From: Eremophila alpestris peregrina
Lineage: Eukaryota > Chordata > Aves > Passeriformes > Alaudidae
Direction of reading: 5' to 3'
Assembly (NCBI GenBank): GCA_009792885.1
Contig: WMCF01000110.1
Coordinates: 1,366,408 to 1,430,407, forward strand
Length of the DNA stretch: 64,000 nt
Shown here: in pieces, positions 29,101-41,100 of the stretch
Numbering within the stretch: position 1 is the stretch's first letter
Layout of the letters: every line of letters begins with the position of its first letter
Notes under the pieces: generated by a model
Told to the model about the DNA's origin: nothing
Database searches by the model: none
What the model saw: the letters and a program-made list of their open reading frames with translations, nothing else
Program-made: the position numbers and the translations under genes

Positions 29101-32100
29101 TGTGCATCTAATTTATTTATATTGCATATGTTCAGTGAAGCAAAACTGATGCAATGTAATGTGGAAAATTTCATAGTTCTGGAGATTTCTGTGGTATGAT
29201 ACAGGCTGAGGTACTTAACACCTCCTTTGCCTCAATCTTCAGCCTCAGTAAGACCAATTATTCTCAGGGCAGCTGGTCCCCTGAGCTGGTAGACAAGGTC
29301 GAAGAGCAGAATAGACCCCCTGAGATCCAGGAGGAACTAGTCAGTGATTGGCAGAGCTATTTAGGTGGTCACAAGTCTATGAGACTGGATAGGATCCATC
29401 CTAGGGTGAGAGGGAATTGTTGTAAGAGCTTTCTAAGTTACTCTCTGTCATTTATCATCAGTCATGGCTAACTGAGGGGTCACAGACAATTGGAGGTTGG
29501 CCAGTGTGGTGCTTGTTCACAAAAATGGCTGGAAGAAGGATCTGGGGAACTACAGGCCAGTCAGCCTGACCTTGATGCCTGGCAAGGTTATGGAACAGAT
29601 CATCTTGAATGGGGTCATATGACACCTACAGGATGGCTGGGGCACAGAACCAGCCAGCATGGGCTTAGGAGGAGCAGGTCCTGCCTGATCAACCTGATCT
29701 TTTGTGATCCAGTGACATGTTTGAGGGATTTGGGGGAAGGCTGTGGATGCTGTCTATCTGGACTTCAGCAAAGTCACTGTGTCCCACAGCACACTCCTGG
29801 AAAAGCTGGCAGCCCACAGCTTGGACAGGAGCACTCTTTGCTGGGTTAAGAACTGGCTGGATTGGCGGGCCCAGAGAGTGATGGTGGACAGTGCTGCATC
29901 CAGCTGGCAGCCAGACACTGGTGGGGTCCCACAGCGATTGGTGTTGGGCCCAGAAATGTTTAGTATCTTTACTGATGATCTGAATGAGGGGATTTACCCT
30001 TAGTAAATTTGTGAATGACACCAAGTTGTACGGGAGTATTGATCTCCTGGAGGGTAGGAGGGCTCTGGACAGGCTGGGTTGATTGGCTGACACCAACAGC
30101 TTGAGATTCAACAAGACCAAGCCTCAGATTCTCCACATGGGTCACAACAACCCCATGCAGAGCTGTGGAAGACTGGCTGGACAGTGGCATGGTGGAACAG
30201 GACAATTTTTGAGATTCCTGATAGAAGAGAAAGTTTTTAGAGAAGCATGTTTTTAAGAGTAACAATAATACAAATTCATGGTTGCTGAATTACAGGGCTC
30301 AAAACTGAACACAGCACTCAAGTCAAAGCTATGTTTTTCATTTACACTTAAAAAATTATTTTCTAAATTTATTCAAGACATTTTTGTGTTTAAGAGACTA
30401 CTTAATGATAAAAAAGTTTGCAAGTCATGGAAGACCCACTTAAAGCACTGCATACAGTCTATGTGCCTTAATTCAGGGCATAAGTAAAACTGTTTATTGG
30501 AGCTGGCAAAATTTTTATAACTTGGGGATTTCTTGTGGTTAATACCTATTTCAAAATTATATTTATCTTTCTTAGGTGATTTTTTCATGAAGAAATATGT
30601 GTGGTTCTGTAAGAATTAAGTCTTTCATGGTAAAATGTTGACTTTTACTTCAAGGCTTTGGTCAGATATTGTTTTGATAGGGAAATAGTTATTTGAAACT
30701 GATAGCAGAATGTTTATATGAGTGTTACTGGACAACCTAGTGCTAGTTTTCATTACTTTTCAGATAGTAACACCATATATCTTCTGCTGAATAACGTAAG
30801 TTAAAATGGCCTCCAAAATCAAATAAATTGTGGATTAAACCTGGAGAGAAGGTGTTACCTTTGATGAGAAACACTGTGGAATTTATAATGTGGCCAATCC
30901 TCCTTGAATACTATTCTTTAAAGCTAGGTCACTAATTAAGTCAGTAGATAATCCGGAAAAAATGAAGTAGCGAACACAAATCGAGGAAGCAAATTGGGTA
31001 ATATTCCACAGGCAGTTTGAATGCACCTTTTCTGAAAGAAGAGAAAGATTTTAGAGAGGTATGTTTTTCAGAGTAACATTAATACAAATTCACAGTTGCA
31101 AATCAGTTTCTCATGGGCTTTTCAGAACATTCACTTTCTTCAGAATTCCAGTTCTTGGTTCACAGTTATCAAATTCAAACACATCTCTTAATTATTATTT
31201 TATTTCCAGTAGTATTTATTTCATAATTGTCATGTTATTTTAAACTCAGTCAAAAATCTTCTGTTATTTTATAGTACTATGCATTTTTAAAAAGTGAGGA
31301 AACATTTTGAAGCTTCTCTTAGTTTTTCTAATTAATCTGTAGTTCTTGCTAAGTAATAATTAAGGTATTTTTAAAGAAAGAACTTCTGTATTGACTAGCC
31401 TTTTCAGATGAGATTTGTCATATGGGAATTGGGGGCAGCCTTCAGTCCAGGGCATAAGGCAAGGTTGTGGTGGTGGGGCAGGTTAAGCCAGGTTAAGCCA
31501 GGAACACATGTCAAGTTTGGATAATGGTCGCTGGTGTCAGCTCAGTGATTGTCAGGCAAGTACACAGAAAGAAGAAAAATCCAAGGTTTAGCCAGGAAGT
31601 CTCTTGACAGATCCTGGTCCAGGATTGATATGAAAATTTGTATGGGTATACCTCAGAATGTAAACACGAGGGATCCTTGTGTTCATTACTCATGAAATGG
31701 CAGATCCAAGTTAGAAGCTGTGCCTCATGTCTTCTATTTTGCTTCGCAGAACAGAATAGGCTGTTTTATCACTAAATCACAGAATAAGCAAAATTGGAAG
31801 GAACCCATCAGGATCATCAAATTCAACTCCTGGGCCTGCATAGGATGCCCCAAGAAACATATTGTGGGTCCGAGGACATTGCCCAAAAACTTCTTGAATT
31901 CTGTCAGGCTTGGTGTTGTGACCACTACTCTGGGAAGCCTGTTCCAGTGCTCAAGCCACTGTCTGCTGTTTTTGAATATTAACCAATATTCAATATGTCA
32001 GAGCACTGGCAGCAACCTGGCCAGTCATGCAAGGAAAACATGGCTGCATCCATCAATCAGTCAGTCAGTCAAGTGACCCCCGTTTTGAGAACTTGACTGG

Positions 32101-35100
32101 CGAAAAATCCAAGAAAATGGTGTTTTTAGCAGTGGATGGGCTGAATCTGACTAGTTGCTTTCTAACCTCCAAGTTCTCAAGATTCTGGTCTGATTTACAC
32201 TGTGACTGTTAAAAGGTAGTAAGTATTGCCAGTCTTAGTCCTTTCAAAGAGATGCTCAAAGTACCTCGGGACTATTTAATTTCTCCCACCCCTTGGATTT
32301 CGTTAGAGTTGCCATCATGCATTACAACATGATACTAGATTCTAGCACTACTCCTCAGTTAACAGGCTCTTTTTTTTCAGAGCTCAGTTTGGACTCATGC
32401 AGTCTGATTTCATGAAGATGAAGGAGATGCTATATCTGGCATGCCCTTTCATTTTTTGATGACTATGTCTTAACCAGTTAGGCTTGTACTTACATACCAA
32501 AAAGCCACTTGGTATAATGGTTCATTCATATTCTCTGCTTTGAAATATATTACCAACAGCTTAGTGATATAATTATATTTTGGCATTAAAAGAGATATAA
32601 TGAAAATTTAGCATAAATTTTGGCTCTGGAATTGTCACCTTTTTAAATGCTATTAATGCTTGATGATTTTGGAAAACTTGCATACATTTCTGAAGGAAAT
32701 GAGAATGTCTTTATATATAGTATTTAATATGTAGCCTCATTTGAAATAACTAAAAAATTTATAATAAATTAGATCTCTAATTTGAAAGAATAGAGCTGCA
32801 AGTGTATTTGCTTTATTACTTCAAACTTTTGAGTGAACTCTTATGTCTGTTGAATTCTGAATCTGAATTACTTTTGAATTCAAAATTTCACTTTATAAAT
32901 GCTTCCTTTATCTGTTTATACAATTTTAATGGTAGATCCAGAATTTCTATTAAATATATATTTATTTTAGATTAAGAAAATAATCTATACATACTTTGTT
33001 GAGATGACATACTTGTTATTGCAGAATAATGTCCTTTCATCTGACTTAAGGTGATAGTTTTGTCATATGTGCTTATTTTCCTATTTCCATTTTTCCATTT
33101 TTTTTTTTATTTGTGGGCGTGGTGGTTTTTTTATTTTCTTTTTTGTTGATATTTTACTCTGGTAATCTGATTAATTGAAAAATTGTCAAAAACAAATTTT
33201 GATGTGATTTTGGGCTAAAATAGTTTTTGATATGTATGCGTTATAACTCCCAGTGTACTTACCTGTTTTTATCATTACTGTGTCAGATTGTTGAAATAAC
33301 ACATAATGGAGGCACATTGGTTGTATTTTGGTTTTGTGTTAAGCTATTAATATGGGCTGCTGGTGCAGTTGTAAGCAGACAGAGAGAGGTTGGCAGTGAC
33401 AGAACTCCTGGAGGAGGGCTGGGTAGGGTACACCATGAATGGGCCTTGACATCCTGAATTGGTCATGTGGTCATTTCTCACCAGCAGAGACTGCTCACTT
33501 GCTAGCATTTGTCAACAGGAAAATGCAAAGGAAGGACGTTCCCCTAAAAAGAAACATGACGTGTTTGGAAAGGGAAAATAATACTTTGTGGTGAACTTGT
33601 TATTGTCTATGACTGGTATGATTGAAATTTCTGGAAGTGGCACTTTCATTCCCTCCTCCATCCCTTTTCTTTCCCTCTATTCTTCTTTCTTTTTCTTTCC
33701 TTCTTTCTTTCTCTGTTAACAGGGTAGAGACAGAAAGGTTTGTCGTGTACTTTGGGTAAGTGCAGTGAACTCTGGTTTGTCTTCAGTGAATCAATGCTTT
33801 GTTTTAAGAGTGATTAGTTTGAACAGAATCTGTCAGTAACTTCTTTTTCTCTCAGGAATCATGTCTTCTGCATCTCTTCAGGCAATGCTTGCTTGCCCTT
33901 TGGTTTTTAATTTGCTGGCATGAGTTTCTGGCTTGAAGGTTTATTTAGGATTTGTGAATGATGAAAGTTATTAATGCATGACTCAGTGTTTGATACCTGC
34001 ACTTGATTGCAATAATGGATCCATTGTCTGAAACTACCAGAAATGCAATTTGTCCCACCTAAATGCCTGAGTGGACTGGAACTGCTGAGAAGTTTTCTGT
34101 GGTCAAGATGAGCAGTTACTATTTTTCTGAATGACATATGTTTAGTTTATGTTAACACAAGTTATGGTGTCTGCTGGCATATTTTCTTTAATATGCGGTA
34201 AAAACAGACATATTACCCTTTAAAATAGATACTTCATTGATGGATGATTGTTCATTGAAATTTTCTTCCAGAAAAGATGGAAGATGGATCTGAATTAATA
34301 AACCAACATTTAATAAGCCATATGAAAATCATCAGTCTGAAGGTGCATTCTTTATGCATCTTTCAGTAGTAGTTTCTTGCATTTTTAGTGGAATGAACTT
34401 AATGTAATTGAACATTTGCATCTGAGGAAATGAATGCAAGAAATACTAGTTTTCTTTGTTTAAATGATTTTGGATAATTTCTTATGTTTTGATTCAAATA
34501 AAAAGTAATACAAAATGTGATTTTAAATTTTTAGTATACAATTCTATTTTTTTCGTTGTGTTGTGTGCATGTGTGACTAAAAAGCCCCAGAACTATAATC
34601 TGTAAAAAATAATCAGAAAACAAAGGTACTTCAGGAACAAGGGTTGGATTTTATTGCAAATGAAAGGAACACTCTGATGTGTCTTTCCTAATTCATTATA
34701 ATTCTTTGTAGGTAATTGTTTTCATAATTTATTGATAAAATTAATCAGGATTCTGATGTCCTTCACATAGACAAGTATTTACTTACTAAAAGAACCATCA
34801 CTCAAAAAAACTCTTTTTTTCCTTTCCCAGGGTCAGTGTGGAAAATCAAATACTGAAATATGGGTTTACTACTTGTGAGATTACTATTTTGGAAAATGAT
34901 GATCCTGGAGGAGTGTTTGAATTTTCTCCCTCTTCCAGAGGTCCCTACAGTATCAAGGTAGCTATCTGAATAACTTTTCTTAATCATTATGGAAAAGTAA
35001 ATCTTAGGAGAGTGCAAGTAAAATGCTGGATTTTCCTTTTTTTGCAGGAAGGGGATTCTGTGGAGCTGCAGATTGTGCGCAGCAGAGGGAGTCTTCTCAG

Positions 35101-38100
35101 GCAGTTCCTGCGATACACTGTAGAACCAAGGGACAACAATGAGTTTTATGGAAGCACAGGAATTCTGGAGTTTAAGCCTGGGGAAAGAGAGATCATAATT
35201 ACTCTTTTGACAAGGATGGATGGGATTCCAGAGGTAGAAATGAAAATTTTCCTTTCTTTAAATTGTGTTCATAGCATTGTCGCTTATTAAAATCCAGGAA
35301 AATATATGGGAACAGAACAAGTATGCAATGCTTTTCTACAGAATGTATTTCCAGTCTCCAAACCAGGGATGCCTGGATAACTAGAAGGTATCTTTGGCTT
35401 TAATAGGCCTCAATGGATTTTTATTTTTTATAAATTGAAATTTAACTTCTCATCCATCTGAGCTTTTTGCATCCATGACTTTCTGTACCATAGAATGCCA
35501 CTGTTTAATTGAGTGCTGTACTAACAATCACTTTCTTTTTGTTCCTTTTTTGGTAAATACCTGCTAACTGAACTCAGTGCTCCCCAGTCTACACTAATAT
35601 TTGCTGTATAAGTATTGCTGAGACACAGTACTTACTTTAATGTTCCATGATGAATCTCCTGTGAGTGTTTTTTGAAGAAATATATGAAGTACAATGTCAC
35701 AATAGGTTAATAATGCAAGCTGACAAATTCTTTTAAAATTAGTTTAATGTCAGTGGTTTTAAAATCTTTACTTCCACTGTTACATATAACAAAGATGTAC
35801 AAAACCATTGTGCGCGTAGAAAATGTGTGTTATTTTCTTTTGTTGAAATTGTCTTCTCTTTCTGCTAAAGAAATCTTTTTATTCTGACTGAGTTTTCCTC
35901 TTCCAGCTGGATGAGGCATATGCTGTTGTGCTCAGTGGCTACAGTGAAATGTCAGGCAAGCTGGGGAATGCCACAAGGGTCAATATAACCATTTTGAAGA
36001 ATGATGATCCGCATGGTGTCATTCAGTTTCTGCCTGATGAACTATCAGTAACAATAAAGGAAAGTAAAGGAGAAATCATCTATGCTGGTAATTCTTTTCA
36101 TTAGAGTTACTGCTTTCTATTCTGTCTGCTCCTGCAAGGCTTCTTTTCCCTACTCCACCTTCATAGGACAATGCCTGACTCAGGAGTTTCCAGGGTGGTA
36201 CAGAACGATGAGCAGTGGAGATTAGTGTGGAGGAGGAAGGGCCTTGAAAGCCATAGGCATCAAACCAGTTAAAATATACCTAGAGAATGTACAGACAGGA
36301 GAGACAGAGCATTGATTTACGTGCAAGGTACTGCCTGGTGGTAGTAGTTCTTCCTGGTAAGCTTGAGGCACTGGGTGCTTTGTGAGAGAAGAATGAGCTA
36401 TATTTTCATATGTGTGTCTTCAACTCATTTATCTCTATTGTATCAGTAGAGTTGATACAATCCTAACTGCTGTAATGGTCTAATCTTGTGCACCCTTTTG
36501 TGTAGGGCACTCACATACTAGTTTTGAAAGAAGTGGGTTTACTTACTGTTTACTTTCCTTTTTGTTTCCTGTTTCAGCTTTACTGACCTATTTCATTTTG
36601 ACTTGTGTATTTCTGGAGACACTGACATGACTGACTGTACATGTTTTCATTTTGTAGCCTCTTACAGACTTGTAAGAAACCAAGGAAGCTATGGCAATGT
36701 TAGTGTGTCCTGGATTATTGACCCAGCATGTACCAATGACGTCTATCCAGAACAAGGGACTATTTTCTTTGATAATCTGGAGTTTTCAAAAAATATCACA
36801 ATTTACTCTCTACCCGATGAGGTAATAATTTTTACTGTATTTTTGTGTAAATATATGGAACAAAGAGGAAGTGCTAAAACATTGCAATTTAGGAAGAAGC
36901 TCTGTTTTTTAAGAAACTGGTAATTTCTTGTGAGAAAAATCAAAATACTTGGGTAAAAATGAGTTTATTTAAGCAAATCATAAAAGAATTTGAGACATTG
37001 TGCATATCTATAAGCAAGAAAGTTAGAATCTGTCAGTGGCCAAGGTTGGTTAAATTATAATAATGAGTAAACCACTTGTTTTAATAGCAAGAATTAGGAT
37101 ATTTTAAAATATATTTTTAAAGCTGATATATTTGAAGTAAGATAAGAAAGAATGAGAATAATTATTAATAAAGGAATAAATAAATAAATACAGGTGTAAA
37201 AATAAGTTACTTCAACATCAGGGAACTGCAAGATAACTTTTGAATCATCTGTAGAATAGCAAAGATGAGGGGATTTATTTACAAATATTTTTGACTGATG
37301 ATTATTTTGTGTAAGTTTATGAACTGTCATTTGTCATTCCTCTTGACGTACTTATGAATCAATAAAGAAACAACAATGTGCAGAAACCCTGTTTTGTTAA
37401 CCTCCTCAGCTTTTCATTTTAATTTCTTCATTGTTTTGTATGCAAGAAATTAATAACTTAATACTTTGTCATTCAGGTACCTGAAGAGACGGAGGTATTC
37501 ATAATCAGATTATTCAATGCCACTGGTGGAGCCAGACTGGGCAATATTACCAGTGCATTTTTACAGATTACAAGGAATGATGATCCCATTTATTTTGCAG
37601 GTTAGATATAACTGGTTTTAAGTTTTCAATTCATATTCTACCACAAACAGATTTTATTGACAGAGCAGATTATTGAAAAATCTTAGTCATAATGGAGCTA
37701 GAGTTTAAAAATGTACTTTTTTTGGTTTTGTTGTACTGAATTAGCTTTTTTTTTTTTCTTTTTTTTGTTTTTTTTTACTGAAGAATTTTCTCTCCTTTTA
37801 TGTCACTATTCTTGTTGATGGCTCTGGGATTGGTTAGGTGGCTAAGGACAACAATACTCTCTTCTACCTGAAAGTATTTGCCTTCTTTAAATAGATGTGC
37901 CTTCTCTTTCCCTCATGTGAAGGATCCTCTTGTGGGGGATGAGGTGAATAGGCCACATGCAGGAAGCTCAGGCTTGAACTTGAATTTACTGCTTGCATGT
38001 TTTCAGAACCTCTGACAGTGAGCATAACAGAAGGGAGTGTTGCAAACTTCACAGTCCTAAGGAATGGATCTGCTGATGCTGTTGTTGCTGTTCAGTATAT

Positions 38101-41100
38101 TACTGTGAATGGAGATGCAACAGCTGAAGAGGGAGACTTTGTTCCCAGTGGAAAGGATAGTTTCATTCTGTTTGATGTTGGAGAGAGAGAGCAGACCTTA
38201 TCTGTGTATATTAATGATGATGATATCCCTGAAACTGATGAAGCATTTTATATCTTCCTTTTGAATTCAACAGGTAAAACCAATGACTTATTATATATTT
38301 AGTAATTCTCTTTTTCTTTTTTCTCTATTTTTACCAGCTTGTTCTTATCATAAAGTAATGTATAAATGCTAGGCATTATATGAATTAGCTTTGAATCAAC
38401 ATTTCTATAAAATTTCTGTACAGTGTATTTGGATTTTGATCTTGAATTGTTTAATTGGAAACAAAATTAAAATTATAAAGCTGAAACTGTCCTGCAAAAA
38501 TGACTTGATTTAAAATATCTTTCCAAATGGTCTAAATTAGATGGGGTTTTTACTCATCAATAAGAAAATATAAGTTAAATATAAAAAATAGGTAATTTCT
38601 CTTAATTATCTGAGTATAAGGTAGTTCATGTGTTTCCTGAGGTCAGCTAGAATTCATTCTGATACCCAGCTCTCTTACAGAACACCAGCTTCATGGAAAT
38701 TATGGGACAAAGCCACACTTTTTCCTTCTTAAACTTTCTGTTCAGTGATCTCTTTCCACTTTACTAACTTTGTTCAGGATCTGCTGGTATTTTCTTTTAT
38801 CATTCTTGGATGGCTTTCCTCCTGGCACACATTCCTGCCAAAATGGACAAAATACAGAATATTTCTTGAATATCCTTGAATAGCTAATTCTTGAAGGAAA
38901 AAGAAAAAAAAAATTTCTTTTTATGATCTGTTGCGTATATTGGCCTTGATTTTTACATGCCTTTTGAAAATTATGGTGGAATCTTGTACCTCTGAGAAAA
39001 TACAAATAGAGGTATATGGAGTTAAAACTGTAAACAGATTGTTCACTTTGGAATAAAAACAAGTCTAGTGCTTTTGAAAATTATGAAAACTAGGATTTGG
39101 ATGGAAACATAATGTACCTTTGTGTACATAAAGAGGTTTTGAAATGTCCCTACTGTGCTAATGTGCACACAGAAATCCTTCTCACTTCCACCTTACTTCA
39201 CAGGTATCTTCGTTTTTTTTCCCTTTCAGATAGGCTGGGATATCTCTAAGAGATATGACTAATCTCTTAGAGATTGTTGTTGCCTGGGTTTTGTTACAGT
39301 GCAATATTTCTGTTGTAGGTCTAAAGGAGAGGTGAGATCTCTGTATATGTGTCTTTTTCTTCTGACTTGACCAGCTGATAAAACATTAAGTACTACCTCT
39401 CATACAATCCTTTCAGGATTGCATTTTCTCTGATCATGTCACATTTTTTTCTGCAAATCTGCATTCTTGATCTCTGCCTTAGATGCTACTTACATATTTT
39501 TACTCTGATTTGTCTGTTACTGAATATCTCAAATATTTGTTTTCACTGATTGTTTTATCACTTCTAGTTTCTTTCTTTGCATGAAAGCTGTTGGCATGAG
39601 AAGAAAATGCATTCCATTTTGGAGTTACCTACATTTCTGATTCCAGGTTTGGTAAACTAATCTTCCTCTTTTTAGGGGATACTGTTATCTTTAATGCTGG
39701 AGTGGCTACAGTTATTATCGAAGCAAATGATGATCCCAATGGAATTTTCTCCTTAGAACCCCTAGAGAAGCCAGTGGAAGAAGGAAAAAGTAATTTTTTT
39801 TTGTAAGTAACTTTTAAATAATATTTTTGCCCCCTTTTTGAATACATATATATATGTGTTGATGTGTGCATTATTGTATGGATAGTGCTTTGATCTAATC
39901 CTATTTTTTGCATTGCTAAAATTTATTAAAAAAATATCTCCACCAAATTTTGGATTAAATGATTTGCAAACGTATTGAGGATCAACACAACATCAAACAT
40001 CAACTCAATATTACCAAGTAGACTGTGCATATTAAAATGTGTACAGAATTCCTATTAAAATATAAACAAGTAAGATTACAGCATAGGACATTTTTTGTGT
40101 TTTCACACAAATAACATTACAGTATAGGGGTTTTTGTTATATTTTCACAAGAGTGTAGATACAGAGGAATCAAGATGAATGAGCAGGATATAGCCTGGAC
40201 CAATAGAAAAGTAAAAAATCTTTTCAAAATATAGTTAAATGCAACTATGTGGCTGTTCATTTCTTTTTGCACCCTACTTTGAAATCTTACCCTACAAACA
40301 ACTTGTATTACTGTATTCTTTCTGTTAGTTTGCTTTTCTTCTATCTGTAAATTAAAGATAGGAGCCCATAGTCAAAGTCCAGATGTGCTTTTCTTCTAAG
40401 CTATATATATTTTTCCTAGTCTCATCTGTAGCTGCTGGAATGTATTCAGGAAGGGAAAGAGTTAGGAAAATAATTTTCGTGTCATCTGACCTTTTTATTT
40501 TCCTAAAGTCAGAAAGTGGGTATAAACTGATAAAAGTGATTTGACTGATTTTCAATAAGAAAATTCTAGACAGGGTATAAAGAAATATATATTCACTAAA
40601 CCTGATAGTGTGAACAGTGAGAGGCTTTTTTTGCAGTTGTTTAATTATCTTTTATCTCTTTTGATTTGATTTGATTTGATTGTTTTAGGGCCTTGAAATA
40701 GATGCCTATGGCTGTGAGTTAGATCTTTATCCTTGTGTTGCACATGTGAAAAATTAGAATCCTTGTTAAAAGAGTATATTAAATATATATTTAATATATT
40801 CTGTGGTTGGTTTTATTGTGCTGCTCTTTGGGGTTATTTTGGACCTTAACAATCGGGTTTTTTTCCCTTTTTCTTTTAAATTGATAGTGTGAAGAGTGAA
40901 GATTTGAACTAAACACACATATATACAAGAGCTTTGTGGAAGCACATGGTACCAAGGTCACCAACATCTGACCTTGCTTAGTCCTTATTGATAAAATGTA
41001 TTTATTAGGAAACTGTCTCTTCCATACCCTCAGGAGGATTTTATTTTTGTTTAGTATATAAGAAAAGGGTTTATAATCTAACTAGTGAGAACTCGTAAGA

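Larger units (their letters stand above)
26498..34830 (+). other. ADGRV1 intron, 8.3 kb, largest in the window
   Basis: Phase 2 intron. It holds a degraded CR1 body (29190-30205), an antisense CR1 3' fragment (31776-31995), a 63-base direct repeat (30223 and 31037), short tandem repeats (31483-31502, 32053-32071) and a pyrimidine-rich tract (33648-33715). 26498-28970 and 32100-33640 show nothing I recognise. Confidence 0.8.
35234..38006 (+). other. Four short ADGRV1 introns (35234-35906, 36088-36657, 36822-37476, 37601-38006)
   Basis: Sizes are 673, 570, 655 and 406 bases. The last contains a T-rich run at 37746-37776. Otherwise I see no repeats. The exons between them are listed separately. 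Confidence 0.8.

Noticed and set aside
29689..30120. 143-codon minus-strand open frame
   Set aside because: It is antisense to the CR1 reverse transcriptase fossil and has no homology of its own.
31720..32076. 118-codon plus-strand open frame
   Set aside because: It overlaps the antisense CR1 3' end and has no protein homology.
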